Assembly: GCF_900496995.4 (NCBI RefSeq) | Contig: NW_024470382.1 | Span: 124,001 to 188,000 of the forward strand | Length of the DNA stretch: 64,000 nt | Direction: 5' to 3' | Source of the DNA: Aquila chrysaetos chrysaetos | Lineage: Eukaryota; Chordata; Aves; Accipitriformes; Accipitridae | Position numbers and translations under genes: made by a program | Shown: piece by piece, positions 21,723 through 33,800 of the stretch | Position numbering within the stretch: position 1 is the first letter of the stretch | How the letters are laid out: the number at the start of each line of letters is the position of its first letter | Notes under the pieces: model-generated | The model's database searches: none | Seen by the model: the letters and a program-made list of their open reading frames with translations, nothing else | What the model was told of the DNA's origin: nothing

Positions 21723-24700
21723 ACTCTTAGGAACCTCCACTGGCACATTTGATACAAAGAGAAAGAGTGTCCCCATCACTCAAGGCTGAGTTCTGCTGAA
21801 CACTCAGTTGGACCTACTCTCAAGCACCCTCCAAGATAACTAAAGAAAAATATTTCTTTTCTCTTTACACCATGACATCTGGGACTAGTGCATTTGTGTT
21901 AGATCCTACAGTCACATAGGAAAGGAGACTTCTGAACGAGCATGAAACAGTTTTGCAAGATGGTCTTTCCAGAGACAAAACTGAAGAAAGCACGGAGGAA
22001 ATTGCTCAAAAATGAACCTGCTGAGTGATGGAGCCTACGATTACATCGAGAATGCAAAATGTGATGTTTTCTCATGTGAATCTTGACATTTCCTAGATGG
22101 AGTCGTGATTGACGAGGAGAATTCTGCAGGTCCACCTTGCACCCTCATGAGTGGTGATCCCATCTAGAAAATGGGCACATACAAAGCATGAATTAACTTT
22201 GTTAGGGATGCAGGTGGAGGAAGGGTTGTCTGAGATCACCATAGTGTCAGTATTGGCAGCAGGTCTTTTCTGCCTAACTAACATGTAACTTCTGAGAAGA
22301 TTTTATTGTTACTTATCAGAAGCTATCTGAGATAGGTAACAAAGTGCTGTTTTGGTATCATCTAATATGAGCCTAATCTAGCAGTGCTTCTCAAAATATG
22401 AGCTGGCTAGTTTTGTAAGAGAACTGCAACTGCACACTGGAGCATAATTAGCAAATAACCAATCCCTTCAGTTAATAAGGCAGTAAAACAGTGCTTTCTT
22501 TTCCACAGGAAAGGAGCTACTCTTTAGGAAGAAAAGTTGCCATTTACAGCTTTTTTTTTACAGTACAGCCAGTGAAAGCAATCTCTCTTCTAAGTTTCCA
22601 TCTCTCTGTTGCTTAAAGATGGTGTATGTGTAACTTTAAAAACATTTCTGGCGTATTTTTGAGGATGTAGTGTGTGAGGCACAAAGCAATAATCAGAAAA
22701 CTGCAGGTTTTGGTCAGAAGCTTGATAATGGGAGCCCACCTCAACGTTTCAAGATTTAGCTTTCCATTAATTTATCAGGATGGTCCTGAATACCATGTCT
22801 GTGGAGAGAGGTGCCTGCATTTTCAGAGATAGCCTTCACGTGAAACAAACATTTATTTCCCGTAGACTGTGAAAGACAGTGGAGTTTGAGTTATGATTCA
22901 TCTCATGGTATCATAAACTACGATATTTGATTAAAGGAATCACAGTCCTGGATTCCCTGGGTGCCATTAAGCTGCTGTGACCTTGGCTGTTTGAAGACGA
23001 AGTTTCAGGTCTCAGCTGGATGGTTATTCTCCCTCTGCAGTCAAAGGAGGGACAGGCAGCTCTGCAACATGATTGATCCTGCCTGGGGGGGCCATAAAAA
23101 ACCCTAGATTTTTAAAGCTAGTTGTGGCCCCATGCCTACAACACTTTTGTATGCAGGATACATCCCACCTTTAAGTGAAGAGGAATTGAGCCCCATTTAG
23201 ACGTTCATTAGTCTTTTTCTCTGTGAAGGGACTGAGTCTTGTAAATCAAGTTATTTTCCCGCTCACTACAGATCTTAACTTCCTCTCTTTCTAACACATA
23301 AAGCGAACTGGTGTAATTGAATGAGAAGGTCTTGCACTTTAAAGTTCTAAATTGCCCAATTTTAAGATTTCTGTGTTTTCCTACCTGGTCTCTGTCTTGT
23401 ATATTCATACTTCTAACTTCAAATCATCCTAGTGGGTAATGGGCTCATGCAACACCCCATTTTGGTTTCTCTGCCTCCCATTCACACTGTTTTCTCAGTT
23501 TTATTTAATTGTCTGAAAGCCATACTAGAAAATGACTTGCAAAGGATTTGAAACATAATCCTCTTGCTGTACTTTGGATCTAGGTGTGTAAGCAAACCAA
23601 GCCTTTGGATATCTCCTACTATAGGTTGTTGGTATCTGCAGGTATCGGCTGGAATCTTGCACCCAAGGGCAAAACATTGCTCATGGTGAAAGTTCAGTTT
23701 TCAATACTTGGAAGCTTTAGTGAGGAAATTAGTGAAGTCTATCCCCTCTGTAGATATGGAAAAGGAAAGTGTGTGTGTTCAGGCAATACAAGCCAAAGGT
23801 TCCTTAATTCCATAATCCATGCTGAATTTAAAATGGATACTTTGGATCTTGCTATTCAGGTAAGGAATTAAAGTCTGCCTGAAACAGAATTGTGCACGAT
23901 TAGGTTTTTGGAGGGGTTTGCATGAATATTGAGCTGGTGGTTTGCTGTTTACAGTCCCCCGGGAATGATTCCAGTTTGGAATTAAAAAGGCTTCTCTCTT
24001 GCCTGGATCAGTGGGAATACGGTAGTCATTTGTGGGTGCCATTTTAATGAACTTGTTAGAGATAATTGAAGTTTCTCTTTATTTACTGCCTTACTGTAAT
24101 GAATAAAACAGTCTGCTTGCTTAAGAGTGCATAATGCCTGCGTCAGATCTATGATTTTGATTTTGAATCAGATGCTACCTGCTAGCAACCTTTATTAAAG
24201 AAATTAGTCACTGAAATGCTAATTGTTTTTTTGGTAGATTGCTTGAAAGAGATAGTTTGCTGAAACTGTTGTGATGGATGGGGTTGGCTTGAGGATTGCA
24301 ATGTGCTGATTCTGAAACATACTTGCACTTAGGAAAGCAAATTTATTTACTCTTTTTGTGTCAGAAATATAGACTTGTTATGTGCTTGTCTGGTAGGTAT
24401 ATACCAATATGACTTATTATATATACCATGATGTAGGTAATCTTAATTAATGAATTATCACGCAGGTATAAAATTATTCTGAAGATAATCGGTATAAAGG
24501 ATAACAGTTTTTGCATTCATGTATGTGCAAGCAATAAATCTTGGCTAAATTTTCTAGCTGGTGAGTGGTGCAAATCTGTGGCATTTATTTTCTGCCTTTC
24601 CTTTTTTAAAAAATAATATTTGGCCTGTGTCTGAGAGCTTTTAGCTTTATTTGGAGGAGTGTGAAACAGAAATACATCAAAAGCAAGACAGAAAATGCTC

Positions 24701-27224
24701 TGTAGCTTTGCTGCAGTTTTTAATCCTTTTTATTTTTCCTTCTTTCACTCTAGATCTTAGAAAAGCTAACTTTGCATTTGGGTAAACAGTTAATTTTTCA
24801 ACAGAAATAGCAATGAATGAGTGCAGATTATGACAATGGGCTTGGTATTCTGTACTCACAATCCCTAGCTTCCTTTTTGACTCTTTACTGCTTCATGCTT
24901 CTCCTTTGTTAGGAAAGCAAAGACGCATGTGGGTTAGCCTCCACAAGGAAGTGAGCACCGAGTGTGTTCTGTAGACCTTGCATATGAACAGAAATGCTGC
25001 TGGGCTCTAAGGAAACCAGTCTCTTCCCATGTTGAGTTTCGTGACATGAGTAGTCTAGGTCCGTCTAATTTTTTTCAGCGGTCACACGGAAAGCTCTGGG
25101 TGGAGGGAAGTGCTTACATTTTATACTAAAAAAACCTGTTGAAACATTGGGTGAGATTCTGTGTGCCTAAATTTACACCCCTAGAATCTGCATGCCAGTG
25201 TATCCTCTCTGACTTTCTTTGTGATTACAGCAATCGATAGGTCGCTTCACCTTACGTACGTATTTCTCTCCAAGTATCCGAACGTACTTACTTAACTCAT
25301 ATACAGCAGGTGAATTTCACCCATTGCTGCTCGTACTGACTGATATGGTCCTGGAATAATCATTTGACATGCCAATGTCTGTTACTTAGGTCAGGAATTT
25401 CCCAAGTTGAATCCATGGTTTCAAATGGCACGTGCATCTGCTAATGTTAGAAGCATGTAAGCATTTTACTCAAAACAGAAATGACGTAGATTTTTTTTTT
25501 TTGTCTTTGGGCATTTTTGAAGATCCTTTCTAGAAATCCTAGCTCCTTCCTCCAACCACCACCACCAACAGAAGTTTTGACCAAGCAAGTATGAGTAAGA
25601 GAAACAACATATGGAGTTTCAGTGCACAGTAGATGCTTTCTAGCAGAACCTGGAAATAAAGGAGCTTTTTAAAGACTTCTGTCTGCCTCAGGGTCTCACT
25701 TGTCTGAAGTTAGACACATCGTACTGGGTTTAGATTTAGCCTCATGTCATCTAGAAAAATGTTGCTATCCTGGCTACAAGTTTCCTGAACACTGAGTGTC
25801 TCATGGATGCTTGGGGACCAGGCCTGTGAGGGGCCCTTAAGACCCAATATACTGTTCTAAGTCTCTCAGAAATACTTCTCTTTTCTCTGATGGCCAAGTG
25901 TAAGTCTTAGAATCACAACTTAATTGACTGACTTTCGTTAAAAACAGCTTATTCTGTCATTTTCCTAATTTTACTTGAAGGTACCTAAACACCTCTGCAG
26001 ATTTGTCCTTGTGTCACTCCATATACAGCAGTATATAGAGAAACATATGGCTCTAGTTTGATTCGCTCTTCCCATTCTCTGTTCTGTGCTTGAAAAGATG
26101 ACGGGAGTCTGGTAAGACTGGCCCCAGAAGTTTTGCTTATTGATGTCTGACAAAACTGCAAGGCAATGGGTTCCAAATTCCAGCAGGCGACAACTCTTCA
26201 CATCATTCTTTTCCTGCAGATAATTCATTTGGTCACAGGTAAATCTAGGTTCTGTTCTAATCACAATTTGATTTAAAAAGATACCTAATTTCCAGAGCTA
26301 GTGGATAGATATAGAAGGAAAAAAAGAAGTGTAGATATTGGGGGGGGAGGGTGGGGTGGCAATACATGTTTTATTTGCAACATATTTGTATCATTACCTG
26401 ATTTTATATATATATAGAAAATAGATCTAGATACACATATTTTTATACATATATATATACACCCACCATTCCCTCCACTCATTTTCTGAAGCCAGAATGA
26501 AACAGTAGCATTATATGAAATCTTAATACACTTCAATCATGCAGATGGCAGAAGGCCTAGGCAATACTAAAGACTCACTTAAACCTTCAACATGGGGTTA
26601 TAGATTCACAGGCCCCCCATAACTGTTTTTCAGGGAGCTTCCTTTCTCTGTTTTGGAGTCATTTTTCAGCTTGGCTGACCCTGTCACTTTGCCATGCTGA
26701 GAAAACCTAGGTTTCTTTTTGGATCTCCCACTGTAGAGTACTGAACTGAAGGGCAAAATAAGCTCAGGAAAGGGCCATTACTATTTTTGCTGTTAAAACC
26801 TCAACACTAAGCTTGTCCTTTTTCACTAAAACGGCCATTTTGCAACAAGTTGCCTGCATTTGAAATGAAATACACTTCCTGTGGTGTGTTTCATCCCTGG
26901 AAGCGGCTGTCCCAGTGAAAAGACTATGGACATCTGAAATTAGGTAGGTGAAATCCTGCCTTTGTGAGCTCCAGCTTTACAAAGTGAGCTAGCCTTTCTG
27001 CATGATAGACATGGCATTTCTATCTCTGAACCAGTCTACAGACTGAGCTCAGTATTTTCAGCAGCATCTGCCTGAAGTTACGCTATGTTCTTAGGATAAG
27101 TGGTAGTGGTGAAGGATGGCAGAGGATGGCAGGGACCTTCAGTTACAAAACTGTGCTTGTATATGCTCATATGGACCTACAGAGATGTGATGTGATCACT
27201 GTCACAGGGTTTCTTCCTCTCCAG
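21723..27224. other. Spacer between the divergent genes
   Basis: About 5.5 kb with no Ig, membrane, B30.2 or named-repeat match that I can support. The first exons and promoters of gene 2, and perhaps gene 1, should lie between 16 and 27.4 kb, but no leader with a phase-1 donor was convincing. Small AT-rich dinucleotide tracts occur near 26.40-26.46 kb. Confidence 0.4.
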
Positions 27225-27423
27225 TCCTGTTGTCCCATCAGTCTCCGCCTGGTAGAGGTGGTAGCTGCCCCATCCCTGGAAACATTGACGGTCAGGTTGG
27301 ACGGGGGTCTGAGCAACCTGATCTAGTTGAAGATGTCCCTGCTCATTGCAAGGGGGGTGGACTAGATGACCTTGAAAGGTCCCTTCCAATCCAAACTGTT
27401 CTATTATTCTATGATTCTATGAC
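27225..27423 (+). repeat. CR1 LINE 3' end
   Basis: It shows the CR1 3' UTR order (catccctggaaacattga, gtcaggttggacggggg, ggactagatgaccttgaa) and ends ttctatgattctatgaca. It lies only about 30 bp upstream of gene 2's IgV exon. Confidence 0.9.
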
Positions 27424-27454
27424 AGGTAAGATTTACATCTATATTTTCTTGCAG

Positions 27455-27810
27455 GCCAGTATAAAATTATTACTCCTGACAAGCCTGTCATTGGAGTCAT
27501 TGGAAAAGGAGTCATCCTGCCCTGTCAGCTGAATATTAAGATAATCCCCGAGAGACCACTTGTTCAGTGGGTGTTTACTGGACACTCCAAAAAAATTGAT
27601 GTGATCACTTATGGTGGAAAAAACGCAGACAAACCAGTTTATGAGGATGAGACATACCAGGGCAGGACAAATATTTTTTGGTCTGAATTTAATAAGGGAG
27701 ATGTGTCTCTTCACCTGAAAAATGTCACGCTCTCAGACAAAGGCAAATACACCTGCAGTGTCTTTTTGAGAATTGGTATGATGAAGCAGTGGTTGACCTG
27801 GATGTGGCAG
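27455..27810 (+). CDS. IgV exon of gene 2, frameshifted near its end
   Basis: Acceptor TTTTCTTGCAG and donor GTAAGTGG. V-set landmarks: VILPCQL, VQWVF, ETYQGRTNIFW and SDKGKYTCSVFL. After the F-strand Cys the open frame reads RIGMMKQWLTW, while the next frame reads WYDEAVVDLDVAG, the expected G strand ending like gene 1's IELQVAG. The exon is 356 bp, consistent with a 1-bp deletion around 27774. Confidence 0.88.
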
Positions 27811-30800
27811 GTAAGTGGAATGGCAGGCATTTGCTGCTTCTTCCTCTGTCCAGTTGTATAACATCAGAAAGGTCTATGGGGTACCAATGGGCTGGATTCG
27901 TCTGACTTGCTCTTAGCCATGTGAAAGATCAGCCTCTGCTATAGGTTAGGCTACCTCTGTCTCCAGCAGACTCTGAACAGTCATAGAGGTCTTTTTACCA
28001 TGTCTTGCAGAGGGAGCGTAGGCAACACCTTAGCTTTAAAACATTTAAATGTTGGAGAGAGATGAATCCTACAGTAAGACAAGTCTGGTTTTGCAGAGGT
28101 GAAGCAACCAAAGCTGCATTTGGTACTGCAACCAGTTTCTTCTGCTCTTGCCCTATACATCATCTCATTTTCGGTCCAGTATTCTAATTTTCATCTATTC
28201 ATGGTGTCGTCCAACTTTGTTTTACCAACAAATTTCCATTCAGTGCAATGCTACTTTATTTTAATTCCAGTTGTTCATGGAGATAACAAAAATCAGTCCA
28301 AAGATCTGTCTCTATTAAGACTCTAAAAGGGAAGTTACGTGCAAATGCCCCCATTTTAATGTAACACAGGAAGAGCTGTTTACCAGCAATTTAATGAGAA
28401 CTAAATTTTCAAATCTGATGAATTTACACACTGTGTTTATAGATAAATCTGGGGAAGACCTTCCCACCGTGTACTGTTTGGTGAGAGAATATCTTGTCTC
28501 CTGGTTGTTGGAGCTTGTTTGTTTGCTGTTCTATAGCTAAAGGTGATGAGTCTTCAGTTTTCCTGGATGGTCCTGTGGGTCAGGGCATTGGCCTCACCTG
28601 CAAGTCACAGGGATGGTTGCCAGAGCCCAAAGTAGTTTGGCTGAACAGCAAAGGACAGACACGGAAGGAGGAAGTGACCACCCAAAGCACAAAGACATCT
28701 TCAGGCGTTTTTGATGTTGTAAGTTCCATGATTCTTGAACCAGGATCTGACAAGGAAGTCTCCTGCAGGGTAGTCAATAACCTACTCAATGCAACATGTG
28801 AATCCCGAGTCCTGATTTCAGGTGAGTGACCTCCAGGATCAATCACTGTCAGGTCTGCTTGGTAGGCTGCTGTGCGTTGTCTCTCCACTGCCCCTGGGGT
28901 GATCCTGGACACCCAGCGCAAGCACAAACATGACTAGTGTTTAGATGGATAACATGATAAGAAGTCCATCTTTGTGTCTTAGATCACTTGTTACTTCCAA
29001 GATACAACTTAGCTATAAATACTAATGCAGGGCTCTCGTTAGCTGCCACCTGAGAGCACTGTGCCAGTTTGGAGAGGGAAGGATTTAGAAGTGCCAATGG
29101 GGTTAACAAAGGCCCTATGATGCTGCCAGGATACCAAGCACAATGACCTGAGACGGCTGGAGTATGCCAATAGGAAATGCTGAATGTCCGTTCCCATCCC
29201 CTTCTCTCTCCCTAACACCACCGTGATTACTCTGAGCTTCAGTGTGTGCCTCCCTCTAGATGGATTCCTAGTCTGGAAAGTAGGCAATTTGATTTCAAAA
29301 GGGGAATCCAAAAGGGGAATCCAAAAGGGGAATTGGATCCTTTTTTTCCAATCTGAAATGCCACTGAGGACAGTTGTGCTTTGCTGAAAACTTCATCATG
29401 TGGCTCAACAGTGCAAATACTGGCATCGGAGATGGGCTTCTCAGCACATCTCCCTCATAAAGAGGTACCTTCTCCAAACATGCCTCTACCCGTGGCAGTT
29501 GGAGTATGGGTGTATGCAGTGCAGGAGCCCAGTTTGATTGCCTGCACATAGGCATCTGATACTATCTCCGATGGCCTGGTATAGCTGGCAGAGCAGAACT
29601 TTGGATGTTTTGGATTTCAAGGGAGACCTGCAACCTTTAGGGGTGGCAGGAGGAGACTGTAAAGCATACAGTACAGCAAATAAAATGGCGCTGGATGCAT
29701 ATGCTTTGGCCGCTGGAGCCTGTCATAGCTGTTTCACAAACATGCAGTGAAAGTAACACCATTTATATTTTACAGATGTCTTCTTTCCTTCCACTTCACC
29801 TTGGATGATGGCGTTCCTTGTAATTTTATTTCTTAATATAGCTGTTATTGCTGCTATCGGTTATAAACTACACAGTAAGTATTTCCACCTACAACAGTTG
29901 ATATGCAAGTTTTAACCTACAATGCAAACCACAGTTAATGAAAACTTAAGTAACAGATTCAGAAACAAACATATGGGAATGAGGGGGAGAGAGACAAAAT
30001 TAACAAACATATAGTTAAATGTAGAGTAGGGTGGGGGGGTTGCATGTGTGTGAATGCACAGAGAATCTTTTACAGGGAGGTCACTTCTATGAGATGCCAT
30101 TTTGTATGATCACAGATATTTACAGACACAGAATATGATTTTAGCTTTTAGAATAGTGGATTTTGAAAAAAATTCATTTTAAAATGAGAAAGTTTGAGGT
30201 TTTACTTCAATATTCTCAATACACATCTTGTTTAAAAAATAAAAACAAAAATTAAAAAAGTTTCTTGTTTTTCCAGGTAGTTATACACAATGCCGTAAAG
30301 CAGGTGAGTAGTGAAGCAGCTAAATATAAACCCACACGAACATATTTGAGGAGAAAAGTTTATGCTTCTGAGCCAGCAACAGTCTTAGAAGCAGTATTAT
30401 AGGTGTGATAATAATGCAGGCATGATCAACATTTAAGTATTTCAGTTTTTCAGAGCACCATGCTGAAGTGGGGATATTTGGACCCTGCTCAGCTCTGTGT
30501 ACTACCACTGCTGCTTAATCAGGGAGCTTTGCTTCTTACACTCCTAGGCAGATCTTCTTGTCAGCACAGACAAGTTGGGGTACTCTCCTGCTGTATGGAC
30601 TCCAATACAACAATACAGTCAGTGGCTTGTATTGCTCCAGAGCTCACTCTTCCTCAAGACAAGAATATACATATACTGAAACCATAGAATCATCAAATGG
30701 TTTGGGTTGGAAGGGAACTTAAAGTCCAACCCCTGCTGCCACGGGCAGGGACACCTTCCACTAGACCAGGCTGGTCAAAACCCCATCCAACCTGGCCTTG

Positions 30801-33800
30801 AACACTGCCAGGGATGGAGCATCCACAACTTCTCTGGGCAACCTGTTCCAGTGCCTCACCACCCCCACAGTGAAGAATTTTTTTCCTTACATCTAATCTA
30901 AATCCACACTCTTTCAGTTTAAAGCCATTACCCCTTGTCCTATCAATGTCAGCATCAGCTGGTGAATCCAATAGAAACTTTTTTTGTCTGCTTACCTACT
31001 TGCACGTGGAAGTTCTCCTTGCCTCTATCATTTCTCCAGATGTGAGGTTGTAGAGGGGCTTCTTCACTAAATTGGTTGCTGTTCCAGTAGCTCTTTTTTC
31101 TTTGGGTATTTCTAAGGTCTTCTGGTATTTCCATAACCCTCTGTTAAAATGGCTTAATTTTTCTACAGAACTGATGGGTTCAACTTCCAACTAGCTTTCC
31201 AGATCCTTTGACTGGTATAATTTATGCTTTATTCTTTTGAGAGAGTCAATAATTAATATTGCAATATTTTTTTTTTCCAGTAAACTTGAGGGAGAACATG
31301 GTAAAAGGTAAATGCTCCTTGAAAACTGTGAGGATTTCTTGAAAACATAAAATCAAACACACTGTTCTAGGGCCTTTTGATTTCTTGGACATGAATCTCC
31401 AAAGCAGCATTCCTTATCGGCATAAAGGATTTGATGGCAATTGGTCACATTGTCCTTTATAATTAAAAAGTATTGACCCCTCCATAGGTAGCCTGAAGTA
31501 GAGTACATCACTCAGGGTAATCCTCTGATGCTTGCAAGATGGTGAACAGACTGATACACCGTGATCTAGTATGACTGCACTAATATCTTGAGGTATAACC
31601 ATATCAATGCTGTAATTGCTCTGAAAATGCCATTGTTCTATGCCAGGTTTATGCTCCATTTTTTGCACGGCTGGATCACAGTAATCCATGTATTCTGATC
31701 TTTTGCCTCCTCTGTTTTCACCTGCTAATAATTCCCAAGATTATTAGAGAAAAAAAGATTTAAATAACAAGCCTTGAACTGTTCACTGCTAAATTGCACC
31801 CCGTGGCTTTGACTCTGATGCTCTCATCAAGCTCATCAAACTCTCATCTCTGATCCTCTCAATCCAGTCTAGCCTGAAGAAACAAGTAACAATTTCTGCT
31901 GCAATTTCTGCAAATTCTGTGTGTCATCAGCGTACATTTCTTGTAAAATAATGATAACAGTAAACAAGACATAGTCTAGAGGAACTCCGTTATCTCATTT
32001 TGGCCTTTCAACTTACCAGTGAGATTCAATTTAAGTTTCTAAAGTGATAGAAGTCTCTGGGTGTTCCTGAGGGTCTTGTCTTTGTAGTCAGCTAAGAGAA
32101 ACAGAAACTTATACATTATTAATAACCATGTATAATTTCTTGCAGAAAAAGTATCCTTGGAGGCAAAACTAGGTAAGGACACACTTCTACTGTTCCTTTT
32201 AGTACTTCTAGGGTGCATACTATTTACAACCCCAAAAGAGCAAATGAGATGTAGATTTTCATATGAAGTACTTCTGGATGCGTCTGTTCCCTTTAGAAAA
32301 CATTTTTGTGACCTGCTTTCAAGTTTGATTATAAATTAAAAAATGATCCATTTTCAAATAACTTGTTGGAGCTTTAGTAATTGAGGACAACGAAATAATT
32401 TAAAAGCTTGTCTCATCATTTTAAACTTGTAAATTAAACCAACTGGCCAGCCAATAATGTTTTTTTTTTCCTTCCTTTTTTTGTTTTGTTTGTTGATCAT
32501 CTTAGAAATACACAAGAAAACAAACAGAGAAGCAGGTATGTAAGAGAGAAAAAAAAAAAGCTACTTCATAAAAAAGCATAGCAGCTTGCCTTTATTCAAA
32601 TGGCTGTTACTTCTATTTCGTTTTTAGTCACTGCTGAAAAATATTACTTATTGTGGCTCTACTTCTAAGAAGCTTGTGATACTTTTCTGCTCCTGTGTAA
32701 TCTCTCTGCCTGGAGTCTTGCTGACTGTAGTGAGATTTCTTGAAGCTCTGACCTACTGCTCCTGTTCGTTTTTTACTTTCTGGTCAAATTATTCAAACAG
32801 CTGTAACCAGCATCACAAAGCCAAAAATGTACGGCTCGGACTGTACCCTGAGGAATATTGGCTTGGATGTTTAGTTACATACAAAATGAGCACTAAGGAA
32901 AATGCCATGTCATGCTTCCCCCTGTCTTCCTGCTTCATCCCTCAACTCAGATACCCACCTGGAGAGGACACATACAGCGAAGACCCTCCTGGAGGTCAAC
33001 TCCTTTTGGATGAGTAGGCCACCTCAATGCCAGGGAGGAGACTTTAGGGCATCTCAAATAACATTACACAGCTTGTGCCTATGAATAGGCAGTAGACAAA
33101 TAACATTGGGCAACTTATGCCACAATAAGGAGGATACTGTCAGTGCCATCAATATTGATTAGCAATATTGCTAACGGCACCTAGAGAACTCAAAAATAGA
33201 CACCTGCATTTGGTCACCTAAGCCTGCATACCAAGCTATTCTGACTGTGTTCATTTGGGTTGAAATTCAGCTATTTATAGTAGGATACCTAGATTGTGCT
33301 GAGATGCCATGAGGTTTCCCACCCAGGGCACACCGCTTCAGACAGCACTGGAGGTGTACAACTAAGGGAAGAAGGGTCAGAAAAAGAAAAAAAAGAGTGC
33401 CATAACTCTAGAGCATAGGAACAGTGCAGTATAGCTGTGTTAATTTACACCTGACCTTTATCAACAACATATGCTTTTAAGAATTTAAGTTGACAAGTTT
33501 TCACATGGCAATTTTTAAGGGAAAAAATCATTTGAGAATTTGCACAGGGATAGAATTATTTCCTTCAGATCTCACCTTTTGATCGTTATCTCCTCGAGTT
33601 TTCATTTCACTTATTATTCTTTTACAGAAGTGTCGCAAAAGAGAAAGATCCTTGGTAAGAAAACACCTTGTATAAATCTTACATTTTTACAAACCTCATA
33701 AAAAATAAAGCAAGTGTTCAGATAGGTCTTCTGTGAGGGTGAAGCCAATGTAAATATCTCCTCACAGTGAGGTTCAATTTTTTCCTTCAAGAAATTTGTC

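Noticed and set aside
23584..23871. 95-codon frame ending near a CAG/GTAAGG donor
   Set aside because: It has a donor-like end but no hydrophobic leader, no Ig motif and wrong context for gene 2's first exon. Insufficient to call.
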